Assembly: GCF_021166475.1 (NCBI RefSeq)
Contig: NZ_JAJOYS010000004.1
Coordinates: 1 to 64,000, forward strand
Direction: 5' to 3'
From: Pelagibacterium xiamenense
GTDB taxonomy: Bacteria; Pseudomonadota; Alphaproteobacteria; Rhizobiales; Devosiaceae
DNA: 64,000 bases
Shown here: in pieces, positions 27,726 to 37,291 of the stretch
Layout of the letters: the number at the start of each line of letters is the position of its first letter
Numbering within the stretch: the stretch's first letter is position 1
Program-made: the position numbers and the translations under genes
The notes under the pieces: model-generated
Told to the model about the DNA's origin: nothing
What the model saw: only the letters and a program-made list of their open reading frames with translations
Database searches by the model: none

Positions 27726-30410
27726 ATGGCTATCGCAGCGCTTGCCCGCAAGCTTTTCGGCTCAGCCAACGACCGGCGGATCAAACGCTACCAGCCGCTC
27801 GTTGCCGCGATAAACGCGAAAGAAGCCGACTTCGAAAAGCTCTCCGACGAGCAATTGCGCAACAAGACTGTCGAACTGCGCCAGGAACTCGCCAACGGCG
27901 CCAAGCTCAATGACCTCATCGTTCCCGCCTTCGCGACCGTCCGCGAAGCCGCCAAGCGCACGCTGGGCATGCGGCATTTCGACGTGCAGCTTATCGGCGG
28001 CATGGTCCTCAACGACCATGCAATTACCGAGATGCGCACCGGCGAAGGCAAGACCCTTGTCGCAACCCTTGCAGCCTACCTGAACGCGCTCGAAGACAAG
28101 GGCGTCCATATCGTTACCGTCAACGATTACCTGGCCCGACGCGACGCCGAATGGATGGGCAAGATCTATCGTTTCCTGGGCCTTGAAGTCGGCGTGATCG
28201 TTCACGGGCTCACCGACGCTGACCGCAAGGCCGCCTACGCAGCCGACATCACCTACGGCACCAACAACGAATTCGGCTTCGACTATCTGCGCGACAACAT
28301 GAAATACGCGCGCGCCCAGATGGTGCAGCGCGGACATAATTTCGCGATCGTCGACGAGGTGGACTCCATTCTGATCGACGAGGCGCGCACGCCGCTCATT
28401 ATTTCCGGCCCGTCCCAGGATCGCTCCGAGCTCTATATGAGCATCGACAAGTATATCCCCATCCTCACCGAAGAAGACTATACCATCGACGAGAAGCACC
28501 GCTCGGCGACGTTCACCGACGAGGGCATCGAAAAGCTCGAAGCCATCCTGGAGCGCGACGGGCTCATCAAGTCCGGCAGTCTCTACGACATCGACAACGT
28601 TTCGATTGTCCACCACCTCAATTCCGCGCTTCGCGCCCACAAGATCTTCCAGCGCGACAAGGACTACATCGTCCGCAACGACGACGTTGTTATCATCGAC
28701 GAGTTCACCGGTCGCATGATGCCCGGCCGGCGCTTCTCCGAAGGCCTGCACCAGGCGCTCGAAGCGAAGGAAAACGTCAAGATCCAGCCCGAGAACCAGA
28801 CCCTGGCCTCGATCACGTTCCAGAACTACTTCCGGCTCTACGACAAACTCTCGGGCATGACCGGCACCGCATCGACCGAAGCCGCCGAGTTTGCCGACAT
28901 CTACAAGCTCGACGTCGTGACCATCCCCACCAACCTGCCGGTGGCGCGGATTGACGATGACGATGCGATCTATCGCTCGGTCGAGGAGAAGTTCAACGCC
29001 ATCACCGACCTCGTCGTCGAATGCCGGGAACGCAACCAGCCCGTTCTGGTGGGCACGACCTCGATCGAACGCTCCGAACAGGTCGCCGAGCATCTGCGCA
29101 AAAAAGGCGTCAAGAACATCCAGATCCTGAACGCCCGCCACCACGAGCAGGAAGCCCAGATCATCGCGCAGGCCGGCGTGCCCGGCATGGTGACCATCGC
29201 GACAAACATGGCCGGCCGCGGTACCGACATCCAGTTGGGCGGCAATCTCGACATGCGGCTCGCCAATGAAACCGAGGGGCTTGAAGGCGAAGCGCTTGAA
29301 CGCAAGACCGCTCAATTGAAGGCCGAGATCGAAAAGGCCAGGGCCGAGGCCATTGCCGCCGGCGGCCTGATGGTGATCGGCACCGAACGCCACGAATCCC
29401 GCCGCATCGACAACCAGTTGCGCGGCCGCTCGGGCCGTCAGGGCGACCCCGGGCATTCGAAGTTCTTCGTCTCGCTCCAGGACGATCTGATGCGCCGGTT
29501 CTTCCCCGAGCGCATGGAGAAGATCCTTACCTCGCTGGGCCTCAAGGACGGCGAGGCGATCTCCGACAGCCTCGTCACCAAGGCCATCGAGCGCGCACAG
29601 ACCCGCGTCGAAGCGCACAACTACGATATCCGCAAGAACATCCTCAAATACGACGACGTGATGAACGATCAACGCAAGGTGATCTTCGAACAGCGTCTTG
29701 AACTGATGGATGACGACAACGTCTCCGAGACCATCGCCGAGATGCGGCACGACGTCGTTGATACGATCGTTTCCAAGGCCTGCCCGCCCAAATCCTTCCC
29801 CGAGCAGTGGAACGTCGAGCAACTCGAAGCCGCCTGCAAGACCTATCTGGGCATCACCCCGCCCATCAAGGATTGGGTGGACGAAGAGGGCATGGACGTC
29901 GACGTGCTCACCGAGCGGCTGACCAGGGCCGCCGACGAATACGCCGCCGCCAAGGCCGCCCGTTTCGGTCCCGACACCATGCGCCAGGTCGAAAAGTCGC
30001 TTCTCCTGCAGTCGATCGACGGGCTCTGGCGCGATCACCTTGTGACCCTTGACCATCTATCCAAGGTGATCGGTTGGCGCGGGCTCGCCCAGCGCGATCC
30101 CTTGAACGAATACAAGCAGGAAGCCTTCGAGCTCTTTTCCCAGCTCTTGAACAATCTGCGCGAGCTGGTGACGACCCAGATGAGCCATGTCGAACTCCAG
30201 GTACGTCAGCCGGCCCCGCCGCAGGCACCGGACCCCAGCGAGCTGCAGGAAACGCATATCGACCCTACGACCGGCCGCAACGAAGTCGAAGACCAAAAGA
30301 GCGGCCCGCAGGGCACGTTGACGCCCGAGCAGATGGCTCAGACCCGGCGCAACGACCCTTGCCCCTGCGGATCAGGCAAGAAGTTCAAGCATTGCCACGG
30401 CGCTTACTGA
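27726..30410 (+). CDS. secA: Preprotein translocase ATPase SecA
   Basis: An 894-residue motor of the Sec pathway. Visible in order: DEAD motor NBD1 with Walker [14 protein letters not shown] and [17 protein letters not shown], preprotein cross-linking domain, NBD2 with [14 protein letters not shown], helical scaffold and wing domains, and a C-terminal zinc motif [19 protein letters not shown] that binds SecB and lipid. Length is usual for alphaproteobacteria. It stands alone with a terminator 30 nt after the stop. Confidence 0.97.
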   Translation: MAIAALARKLFGSANDRRIKRYQPLVAAINAKEADFEKLSDEQLRNKTVELRQELANGAKLNDLIVPAFATVREAAKRTLGMRHFDVQLIGGMVLNDHAITEMRTGEGKTLVATLAAYLNALEDKGVHIVTVNDYLARRDAEWMGKIYRFLGLEVGVIVHGLTDADRKAAYAADITYGTNNEFGFDYLRDNMKYARAQMVQRGHNFAIVDEVDSILIDEARTPLIISGPSQDRSELYMSIDKYIPILTEEDYTIDEKHRSATFTDEGIEKLEAILERDGLIKSGSLYDIDNVSIVHHLNSALRAHKIFQRDKDYIVRNDDVVIIDEFTGRMMPGRRFSEGLHQALEAKENVKIQPENQTLASITFQNYFRLYDKLSGMTGTASTEAAEFADIYKLDVVTIPTNLPVARIDDDDAIYRSVEEKFNAITDLVVECRERNQPVLVGTTSIERSEQVAEHLRKKGVKNIQILNARHHEQEAQIIAQAGVPGMVTIATNMAGRGTDIQLGGNLDMRLANETEGLEGEALERKTAQLKAEIEKARAEAIAAGGLMVIGTERHESRRIDNQLRGRSGRQGDPGHSKFFVSLQDDLMRRFFPERMEKILTSLGLKDGEAISDSLVTKAIERAQTRVEAHNYDIRKNILKYDDVMNDQRKVIFEQRLELMDDDNVSETIAEMRHDVVDTIVSKACPPKSFPEQWNVEQLEAACKTYLGITPPIKDWVDEEGMDVDVLTERLTRAADEYAAAKAARFGPDTMRQVEKSLLLQSIDGLWRDHLVTLDHLSKVIGWRGLAQRDPLNEYKQEAFELFSQLLNNLRELVTTQMSHVELQVRQPAPPQAPDPSELQETHIDPTTGRNEVEDQKSGPQGTLTPEQMAQTRRNDPCPCGSGKKFKHCHGAY

Positions 30411-30439
30411 TTGCGCCGAAATTGTCACGAGACTTGCAG

Positions 30440-30466
30440 CCCCGCCGCACAAACGGCGGGGTTTCT
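30440..30466 (+). terminator. Rho-independent terminator of secA
   Basis: CCCCGCCG (30440-30447) and CGGCGGGG (30454-30461) form an 8-bp stem with loop CACAAA, followed by TTTCTT. Confidence 0.85.
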
Positions 30467-30499
30467 TATTCGTTAAGCTTAGGAGCAAATATAGCTAAA

Positions 30500-30623
30500 T
30501 ATTGCGCTCGACACTAAGGACTCCTTCAGCGGCGCATGGCATATTATTGCGCTTAAGACTTGGGAGCACCGGGACAAGAACCCGGAGGGCGCCAAATGGC
30601 AGCCACAAGGTGCTCTAAGGAGG
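30500..30623 (+). promoter_or_regulatory. Structured leader before the orphan 221-residue gene
   Basis: A closing stem GAGCACC (30564-30570) / GGTGCTC (30609-30615) encloses two small hairpins: CGGG/CCCG (570-573 with 581-584) and GCC/GGC (591-593 with 598-600). The stem ends 2 nt before the strong ribosome-binding site AAGGAGG (30617-30623). Further upstream TATTGCGCT occurs twice (30500-30508 and 30545-30553). The layout would suit translational control. I cannot match it to a known riboswitch class. Confidence 0.35.
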
Positions 30624-30629
30624 GCCGAT

Positions 30630-31295
30630 ATGGCCATTGGGCAAGTAACGATCAGCGCAGCCGACTGGATCGCAGCCAGGGTCACCGACCGCATGGCCAT
30701 CATGGCCGCCGCAAGCCGGATCGACGAGCAAAGTCAGCTTAGCGGCAACATCGCTGTCCCGCCGACCGAAGAGAACGCGCAAAGCCAGCTCGACCAGCGT
30801 CGTCGGCAACACTCCTTGCTCGCCGCCCAGGAGAGTTATCGCCGTGTAGCCGCCCGCATCAAGGCCCGCCTGGCCAGCCGGCCCCAGTCTGAGACGGTAC
30901 GCGTCGAGGACGCCCTGAGGCCGTCGGCCGAACGCGCCAGGCTCCTTGAAGTCATGCGCGACAACCCCAAGCTCCTCACAACACTGATCGCCGGCACGGC
31001 CGACACGAATCAGACGCAACCGGCCAAGACCGCCGCGCGCGTCGACGCGGTTCCCGCCCCGTTTGGCGCCGGGCAGACAAAACCGTTCGAACCGCCACCC
31101 GCGCAAGAGAGCACAACCGCACAAAACACCCCCGACGGCGGCCCTGATTCCACCGACACACTAACCGTCTGGGAGACTGCCGAAGCACGCGCCGACGCAA
31201 TCGCCGCCGACACGGCACTGCGCAAGGGGCTTTGGGCCGACCTGTTCGAAGCTGTCGACAAGCCGACCGACCATCGCCCCATTGTGGAAGACTGA
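30630..31295 (+). CDS. Hypothetical protein, 221 residues
   Basis: No family recognised. A strong AAGGAGG ribosome-binding site 6 nt before the ATG supports expression. The first 100 residues are helical and Ala/Arg/Gln-rich; a Pro/Thr/Ala-rich low-complexity linker follows (about 125-175), then a short acidic C-terminal helix (TVWETAEARADAIAADTAL). There are no membrane segments, signal peptide or Cys. It lies between secA and an SLC13 permease. The pattern of a helical head, linker and tail would suit a soluble adaptor, but nothing stronger can be said. Confidence 0.7.
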   Translation: MAIGQVTISAADWIAARVTDRMAIMAAASRIDEQSQLSGNIAVPPTEENAQSQLDQRRRQHSLLAAQESYRRVAARIKARLASRPQSETVRVEDALRPSAERARLLEVMRDNPKLLTTLIAGTADTNQTQPAKTAARVDAVPAPFGAGQTKPFEPPPAQESTTAQNTPDGGPDSTDTLTVWETAEARADAIAADTALRKGLWADLFEAVDKPTDHRPIVED

Positions 31296-31370
31296 CCCCG
31301 TCGTCGCAATCCGCACAGGAACCGGCTAGACTTTGAGCCGTTATATGCATCCAACGGCGACGAGGCCCCA

Positions 31371-33140
31371 TTGACTTACGAACAGACCGCGCTCTTTGCG
31401 CTCATCGTCCTCGTTCTCGTGGGGCTGCTTTGGGGCAAATGGCGCTACGATATCGTCGCGTTTTCCGCACTCCTCATCGGGGTCATCATCGGCGCGGTTC
31501 CGGCCGAGACCGCTTTTACAGGCTTCGGCCATGAAGCCACGATCATCGTGGCTCTCGTCCTTGTCGTCTCTGCGGGCCTGAGCCGCTCGGGTGCCGTCGA
31601 TCTGATCGGCCGCGTGGCCATGGACAACGGCCGAAGCCTCAGTCAGCACATCGCAATCACCGGCTCGATTGCCGGCGTACTCTCGGCGTTCATGAACAAC
31701 GTGGCGACCCTCGCGCTTTTCATGCCGGTGGATATCCAGGCTGCCAAGAAAGCCGGCCGCAGTCCCGCCCTGACCCTGATGCCACTGTCCTTCGCGACAA
31801 TCCTTGGCGGTCTCGTCACCCTTATCGGCACGCCCCCCAACATCGTTGTCGCCGCTTACCGCGAGCGTGCGCTTGGCGCGTCCTACACGATGTTCGATTT
31901 TGCGCCCGTCGGCGCCGCCTGCGCCCTTGTCGGCATCGCCTATGTGGCGCTCATCGGCTGGCGCCTGATCCCCACGCGCGGCGGCAAAGCGGACGGCGTC
32001 GAGCCCGCGCCCGAGGATTTCGTCGCCGAGCTGATCGTCGCCGAAGGCTCCAAGGCCATTGACGAGAAAATGCGCGATCTCGACGCGCCGGCGGCCGAAC
32101 ACGACTGCGCCGTCCTGGGGCTCGTGCGCAAGGGCAAACGCCTACCCGGCCGTGCGCGAAACGAGGTGGTGGCCGAAGGCGATATCCTGGTCGTCCTGGG
32201 TTCAGCCGAAGCGCTTGAGGCCCTTGCCGGAGCGCTCGGGCTGAGGCATCAGGGCAAGTCTGGCCAGATCGCCGAGGTCACCTCCGAAATGACCCTCGCA
32301 GAGGTTGTTATCGCGCGCGATAGCAACCTCGAGGGTCGCCGTGCCAACGACGTCTACTTCCTGCGCAGTCGCGGTCTTTCGCTTGTCGGGCTGAGTCGGG
32401 AAGGCCGTGCGATCAATCAACGCATCCGCACAACGCCCCTGCACGCAGGCGACGTCCTATTGTTGCTGGGCACGCCCGAAGCGGTCGCCTCCTTCACCCA
32501 CCGTTCGGGCGCCCTCTCGCTCAAGCGCGGTGAGCGCGCAGTGACCCGGCATGAAAAGGCCATCGGCGCCATCGGCCTGTTCGCGTTGGCAATCGCTGCT
32601 GCGGTCATGGGATTCGTTCCCCTGCCCATAGCCCTCGGCGTTGTCGCAATGGGGTTCGTCCTGTTCGACATCCTGCCGCTCAGAGATCTTTACGATTCCA
32701 TCGAATGGCCGGTGATCGTGCTCCTGGGCTCGATGATCCCCATCGGCGTCGCGCTCGAGGAGACCGGCGGCACGCTGATCATTGCCGAAATGCTGGCCGA
32801 TGTGAGTACGGGCCTGCCCGCCTGGGCCGCGGTGGCGCTCGTCCTGGTGGTCACCATGACGCTCTCGGACGTCCTCAACAACACCGCTACAGCCGTCGTC
32901 GCCGCGCCGATCTCGGTGCAGCTCGCGCAGACCCTCGGGGTCAATCCCGACTCGTTCCTCATGGCCGTCGCCGTGGGGTCGAGCTGCGCCTTCCTCACCC
33001 CCATCGGACACAAGAACAACATGCTCATTCTGGGGCCCGGCGGCTATCGCTTCGGGGATTACTGGCGCATGGGGCTGCCGCTCGAGGCGATCGTTACCGC
33101 CGTCGCCGTACCGATGATCATGATCGTCTGGCCGCTGTAG
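31371..33140 (+). CDS. SLC13 family permease with two TrkA-C (RCK_C) domains
   Basis: A 589-residue inner-membrane protein; start TTG 31371. N-terminal transport half (about residues 1-195), then two cytoplasmic RCK_C/TrkA_C domains (about 210-290 and 300-380, the latter with VYFLRSRGLSLVGLSREGR), and a C-terminal transport half (395-589). The conserved motif VLNNTATAVVAAPISVQLA is the SLC13-type signature. Relatives carry sulfate, dicarboxylates or other anions with sodium; substrate unknown. No ribosome-binding site is obvious, so the start is tentative. No partner genes in an operon. Confidence 0.88.
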   Translation: MTYEQTALFALIVLVLVGLLWGKWRYDIVAFSALLIGVIIGAVPAETAFTGFGHEATIIVALVLVVSAGLSRSGAVDLIGRVAMDNGRSLSQHIAITGSIAGVLSAFMNNVATLALFMPVDIQAAKKAGRSPALTLMPLSFATILGGLVTLIGTPPNIVVAAYRERALGASYTMFDFAPVGAACALVGIAYVALIGWRLIPTRGGKADGVEPAPEDFVAELIVAEGSKAIDEKMRDLDAPAAEHDCAVLGLVRKGKRLPGRARNEVVAEGDILVVLGSAEALEALAGALGLRHQGKSGQIAEVTSEMTLAEVVIARDSNLEGRRANDVYFLRSRGLSLVGLSREGRAINQRIRTTPLHAGDVLLLLGTPEAVASFTHRSGALSLKRGERAVTRHEKAIGAIGLFALAIAAAVMGFVPLPIALGVVAMGFVLFDILPLRDLYDSIEWPVIVLLGSMIPIGVALEETGGTLIIAEMLADVSTGLPAWAAVALVLVVTMTLSDVLNNTATAVVAAPISVQLAQTLGVNPDSFLMAVAVGSSCAFLTPIGHKNNMLILGPGGYRFGDYWRMGLPLEAIVTAVAVPMIMIVWPL

Positions 33141-33153
33141 AACTGTAGGCCGG

Positions 33154-34215
33154 TCAGCCCTCGGCCGCCGTTGCACCGGTCGTGGCGGTTTCCGTGCCGT
33201 CTGTCGGCTGTCCAGGACCCGCGGCGGCGCCTTCTCCGCCACCGAACGGGCTGAAGAGCGTATCGAAAAAGTCATCGACGGCATTATTGAGCGCCTCGCC
33301 GCGCGCCTCGGCGGCAGCCTGAGCCTCAAGCGCGCGCTGCTCTGCCGCAAGCGCGGCAGCCTCGGCCTCGGCAAGCCGGATGATTTCCGCATCGAGCGCC
33401 TGCGCGTCGGCCTGCTGCTTGGCGACGAATGCCGTCACGATCGCCTCGTCCGCCCGCACCGGTGCGCACGAGCCGGCCATGCTGGCCGCAGCGGCAACGG
33501 CGGAGGGCTGCATGAAGACATAGCGCCCGTTGCATACGTCCCAGGCGGGTGGCTGTTTGGCGACCTCGAAATAGTCGTAGCCTTCCTTGATGTTCTGCCA
33601 GAAATCCATGTGCGGGCTGTCCTGGTGCCGTGCAAGGTTGGCCGGTGTCATGCGGAAGGGAAAGATCTGCACCTCGAAATTGCGCTGCCCGCCCTCAAAG
33701 GCTTCGCGCGCCAACGCATAGATCTCGGTGATCTGCTCGTCCTCCATCGCGTAGCAGCCCGCCGACGAGCACGCGCCGTGCACCATCAGATGCGAGCCGG
33801 TACGCCCGTGCGACCGGTCGAACTTGTTGGGAAAGCCCAGATTGAAGGCGAGGTGATAGTTCGAGTGGGGGTTCATCAGCCCCGGGGTGATCGTATAGAA
33901 GCCCTCGGGCGCCTGCCGGTCGCCCTCGGCGAATTTGGGGCCCAGTTCGCCCGACCACGCGCAGATGTCATAGGTATTGAAGAGCTTGTAGGCACCGTCG
34001 CGCGTCTGCTTCCAGACCTCGAGCTTGGCCTCTTCCTTGAAGATCCGCACCATCATCGCCGCACCGGGCGACGAGCCCATCGACGCGAGCTTGGATTCTG
34101 CAGCCGAAGACAGAGGCACCAGATGCCGCCCGTCGCCTTCAAGCGGCGAACACGCGATGGCAAATGCGCCCACGACCAGAACGGCCAGCACAGTGCGAAC
34201 AAAAGAGACGACCAT
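33154..34215 (-). CDS. Murein L,D-transpeptidase, YafK type, probable lipoprotein
   Basis: A 353-residue envelope enzyme. The N-terminal signal ends AFAIAC, consistent with a lipobox. The YkuD/YafK catalytic region is seen in GFYTITPGLMNP, HLAFNLGFPNKFD and TGSHLMVHGACSSAGCYAM, with catalytic Cys in the SxGC motif. YafK-type proteins cut or form bonds between peptidoglycan and lipoprotein. The last 100 residues are an Ala/Glu/Arg-rich coiled coil and a Gly/Pro/Thr-rich tail, longer than in typical YafK. Convergent with the SLC13 gene. Confidence 0.87.
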   Translation of the reverse strand: MVVSFVRTVLAVLVVGAFAIACSPLEGDGRHLVPLSSAAESKLASMGSSPGAAMMVRIFKEEAKLEVWKQTRDGAYKLFNTYDICAWSGELGPKFAEGDRQAPEGFYTITPGLMNPHSNYHLAFNLGFPNKFDRSHGRTGSHLMVHGACSSAGCYAMEDEQITEIYALAREAFEGGQRNFEVQIFPFRMTPANLARHQDSPHMDFWQNIKEGYDYFEVAKQPPAWDVCNGRYVFMQPSAVAAAASMAGSCAPVRADEAIVTAFVAKQQADAQALDAEIIRLAEAEAAALAAEQRALEAQAAAEARGEALNNAVDDFFDTLFSPFGGGEGAAAGPGQPTDGTETATTGATAAEG

Positions 34216-34341
34216 TATGCCCTTGCCCTAGATAGCCCGCCCCCAAGAGCCAACCATTGCGCCTTGATGGTTAAGACGGGGTAAGATTTTCGCCTGCCCG
34301 AAGCAGAAATCCGCGCAATTTGCGAAAAATCCCGCTCAAAT

Positions 34342-35301
34342 CTAGGTGAGCGCCGTGCCCATGGCCAGAAATTTTTCGCGCCGGTGTTCGCGGATTTCCA
34401 GGGGGCCGTACCCGTCCCCGAAATTGTCGACGAAATCGACAATCTGCTTTTTCGCTTCGGCGATCACCACATCGGGCTTGCGGTGCGCGCCGCCGATCGG
34501 CTCTTCGATGATGGCGTCGATGATCCCCATCGAAAGCAGATCCTGCGCAGTGATTTTCTGGGCTGCCGCCATGTCCTGCGCGCGGCCCGCGTCTCGGAAG
34601 AGGATCGCCGCGCCCGGCTCGGGAGAAATCACCGAATAGATCGCGTGTTCGAGCATGAGGACGCGGTTGGCGGTCGCAATCGCGATCGCGCCGCCCGAAC
34701 CACCCTCTCCGATCACGAGCGCGATATTGGGCACGCCGAGTTCTAGGCATTTTTCCGTCGAACGCGCGATGGCTTCGGCCTGCCCGCGCTCCTCGGCGCC
34801 GATGCCCGGATAGGCGCCCGCCGTATCGACGAAGGAAACCACCGGCAGCCCGAACCGGTCGGCCATCTCCATCAGCCGCACGGCCTTGCGGTAACCCTCG
34901 GGCCGCGCCATGCCGAAATTGTGCTTCAACCGGCTCTCGGTGTCGTTGCCCTTTTCCTGGCCAAGGATGGCAACCGGACGTCCGTCGATCCGCCCGAAAC
35001 CGGCCTGGATCGCAGGGTCTTCGGCAAACTTGCGATCACCCGCAAGCGGGGTCCATTCCGTGACCATCGCCTTGCAGTAGTCCGAAAAGTGCGGGCGCTG
35101 CGGATGGCGCGCGACCTGGGTCTTCTGCCAGGGCGTAAGTTTCCTGTAGATATCCTTGAGCGCGTCGTCGGCGCGCTGCTGGAGCCGCAGCACCTCGTCG
35201 GAAATCGAGACCGCATCATCGGTCTGCGCAAGGGATTTGAGCTCGGCGATCTTGCCTTCGAGTTCAGCGACCGGCTTTTCGAAATCGAGATATGACTGCA
35301 T
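34342..35301 (-). CDS. accA: Acetyl-CoA carboxylase carboxyltransferase subunit alpha
   Basis: A 319-residue subunit that, with AccD, transfers the carboxyl group from biotin to acetyl-CoA to make malonyl-CoA for fatty acid synthesis. Family signatures: N-terminal coil (YLDFEKPVAELEGKIAELK), VSFVDTAGAYPGIGAEERGQ, GEGGSGGAIAIATANRVLML. Length is normal. It is downstream of xerD on the same strand (134-nt gap), the usual alphaproteobacterial order. Confidence 0.96.
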   Translation of the reverse strand: MQSYLDFEKPVAELEGKIAELKSLAQTDDAVSISDEVLRLQQRADDALKDIYRKLTPWQKTQVARHPQRPHFSDYCKAMVTEWTPLAGDRKFAEDPAIQAGFGRIDGRPVAILGQEKGNDTESRLKHNFGMARPEGYRKAVRLMEMADRFGLPVVSFVDTAGAYPGIGAEERGQAEAIARSTEKCLELGVPNIALVIGEGGSGGAIAIATANRVLMLEHAIYSVISPEPGAAILFRDAGRAQDMAAAQKITAQDLLSMGIIDAIIEEPIGGAHRKPDVVIAEAKKQIVDFVDNFGDGYGPLEIREHRREKFLAMGTALT

Positions 35302-35435
35302 GCACTCTGCCCGTCTTTTCGGGCAACCTTCTCATTTTTCTTGTGTCCCGGCCAGATAGGAACGCAATCCGGCACGGACGCGGGCTTGGCTATGCCCTCA
35401 AAGTGGCGCGAAAGTGTCGGGATCGCGGGGGATTG

Positions 35436-36338
35436 TCAAGAACCGGGATCGCTGAGCGGATGCCGCGTTTCCAAAAGCTCGCGCAAATGCGCGTCGAGCA
35501 CGTGAGTATAGATCTGCGTGGTCGAGATATCCGCATGGCCCAAAAGCATCTGCACGACCCGCAAGTCCGCGCCATGCTGGAGCAAATGGCTGGCAAAGGC
35601 ATGCCGGAGCGCGTGCGGGCTGACCGCGGCCGCAGGCAGGCCCGCGCGCGCCGCCAGCGCCTTCAGATCGCGCGCGAAGACCTGCCGCGCAAGATGCCCG
35701 TTGGCACCCGAGGCCGGAAACATGAAACGCGTCTTCTCACGGCCCTCCAACCAGCCCATGAGCGCATCGCGCGCGCGGTCGTTGAGCGGCACGATGCGCT
35801 CCTTGCCGCCCTTGCCGGTGACCGTGAGATAGCTCGCATCCCGCATCAGAGCCTTGCGCTCGAGCGCAACCAGCTCGGAAACCCGCAGACCCGTTGCGTA
35901 AAGCAGCTCGAGGAGCACATAGAGCCGGACGGCTTTTTCCTCACCGGACGACGCCTCCTCTTCCGCCAATCCCAGCAGCCGGTCGACATCCTCGACACTC
36001 ATCACCTTTGGAAGCGGACGTCCCGGCTTCGGGCTGGCGATAATGCGCGTCGGATCGTCCTCGCGCAGACCCTCGGAAACGAGGAACCGGTGGAACTGCC
36101 GAATTGCGCTCAACCGGCGCGCCTGTGAACTTGCCGCAAGCCCCTGCGCCTCGAGCCCGGCGAGATAATCGGCTACCGCATCGCGGGGCGCCTTGAGGGC
36201 GCGCTGCTGCCTGCCGGCAAGCGCGTCGAGATAGTCATCGAGGTCCCGCCGGTAGCTCGCGATCGTGTTGGCAGCCGCGCCCCGCTCGGCGCTCATCATT
36301 TCGAGAAACGCGTCGAGCAGATGATGTTCTGGCTTCAT
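35436..36338 (-). CDS. xerD: Site-specific tyrosine recombinase XerD
   Basis: A 300-residue recombinase resolving chromosome dimers at dif with XerC. The N-terminal SAM-like core-binding domain (1-90) precedes a catalytic domain with the complete set: Arg in TGLRVSEL, Lys in TGKGGKERIVP, HALRHAFASHLL, and H/Y in LGHADISTTQIYTHV. No integrase-type neighbours exist; aroK/aroB and accA surround it as in other Hyphomicrobiales, so this is the housekeeping copy. The start overlaps the upstream small membrane gene by 4 nt. Confidence 0.94.
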   Translation of the reverse strand: MKPEHHLLDAFLEMMSAERGAAANTIASYRRDLDDYLDALAGRQQRALKAPRDAVADYLAGLEAQGLAASSQARRLSAIRQFHRFLVSEGLREDDPTRIIASPKPGRPLPKVMSVEDVDRLLGLAEEEASSGEEKAVRLYVLLELLYATGLRVSELVALERKALMRDASYLTVTGKGGKERIVPLNDRARDALMGWLEGREKTRFMFPASGANGHLARQVFARDLKALAARAGLPAAAVSPHALRHAFASHLLQHGADLRVVQMLLGHADISTTQIYTHVLDAHLRELLETRHPLSDPGS

Positions 36339-36493
36339 TGCCTGTTGCTCTCGGCCAGCAATTCCGCCGTCGGCACGCGGACCGTCACTTCCTTCTCGCG
36401 CGGCTCGACGAAAACCATGAGCGCGAACATCCCCGCATAGGCGAGACCTACAATAAAGGCCGTGAGAATGAGGAGGCGGAACAGTGTGGGCAC
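36335..36493 (-). CDS. Small single-pass membrane protein, 52 residues
   Basis: Start GTG 36493 is chosen over an upstream ATG because an AGGAGA ribosome-binding site lies 8-10 nt before it and the protein then opens with one membrane helix (about 3-27), followed by VEPREKEVTVRVPTAELL. Such small proteins between aroK and xerD are common in this order. Function unknown. Its stop overlaps the xerD start by 4 nt (ATGA), indicating translational coupling. Confidence 0.7.
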   Translation of the reverse strand: MPTLFRLLILTAFIVGLAYAGMFALMVFVEPREKEVTVRVPTAELLAESNRQ

Positions 36494-36691
36494 GGGCAGA
36501 TTTCTCCTGTGGGTATGGTCTCCTATTTCAGCGCCAGCATCAAGCACCGCCGCTTCGCACACCCTTCTCACGCCTAGCGCTTACTCCTGAATCTGACCGA
36601 TCGCTGCGTCGGTGGCAGTTGGCAGCCCGCTTGACATTGCGTCGCCCGGGCGCTTGAACACGGCGGGCACGCTGGAGGAAACGCGCCGGAG

Positions 36692-37291
36692 ATGGGACAG
36701 AAGGGACGCCAAGCCATGTTGCGATCGGCCGATGAGGAGATCGTGGAACTTCTCGCCGGCCGGCCGATCCTGCTCGTGGGCATGATGGGCGCCGGCAAAA
36801 CCACTGTGGGCCGCCGACTCGCGGCTCGGCTGGGGCTCGACTTCGTTGATTCGGACGCCGAGATCGAAGCCGCCGCAGGCATGCCCGTACCAGACATCTT
36901 TTCCTCCCGTGGCGAAGACGAATTCCGCGCCGGAGAAACCCGTGTCATCGCGCGGCTCCTGCGCGAGCATAAGGGCATCATCGCGACCGGCGGCGGCGCC
37001 TTCATGAGCACCGACACCCGCGCCCTCGCCAAGGAATTGGCGATCTCAATCTGGATAAAGGCCGAGTTCGAATTGCTCTTTTCCCGCGTGTCGCGCCGCT
37101 CGAACCGTCCCTTGCTCAAGACCCCCGACCCGCGCGGGACATTGAAGGCGTTGATCGACGCCCGGTACCCGACCTATGCCCTCGCGGACATCACCATTAC
37201 CTCGCGCGACGTTCCGCACGATGCCGTCGTCGACGATATTCTCGAAGCGCTCGACACCTATTTGAAGGCCGGAACCGACCATGACCGATAG
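36692..37291 (+). CDS. aroK: Shikimate kinase
   Basis: A 199-residue kinase of the shikimate pathway. P-loop LVGMMGAGKTTVGRRL, shikimate-binding DSDAEIEAAAG and RGEDEFRAGE, and GGGAFMSTDTR are intact. Two starts are possible: ATG 36692 with GGAGGAA about 11 nt upstream, or ATG 36716 with AAGGGA 9 nt upstream. Its 3' end overlaps aroB by 11 nt. It is divergent from the xerD cluster. Confidence 0.94.
   Translation: MGQKGRQAMLRSADEEIVELLAGRPILLVGMMGAGKTTVGRRLAARLGLDFVDSDAEIEAAAGMPVPDIFSSRGEDEFRAGETRVIARLLREHKGIIATGGGAFMSTDTRALAKELAISIWIKAEFELLFSRVSRRSNRPLLKTPDPRGTLKALIDARYPTYALADITITSRDVPHDAVVDDILEALDTYLKAGTDHDR

Noticed and set aside
30560-30742. Short plus-strand frame beginning at the ATG in the leader of the 221-residue gene
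   Set aside because: It runs through the ribosome-binding site and the first codons of the real gene in another frame, with an Arg/His-rich unlikely product.
35436-36338. Tyrosine recombinase as sign of a genomic island
   Set aside because: Complete XerD with normal chromosomal neighbours (accA, aroK-aroB); no att-like repeats or phage genes nearby.
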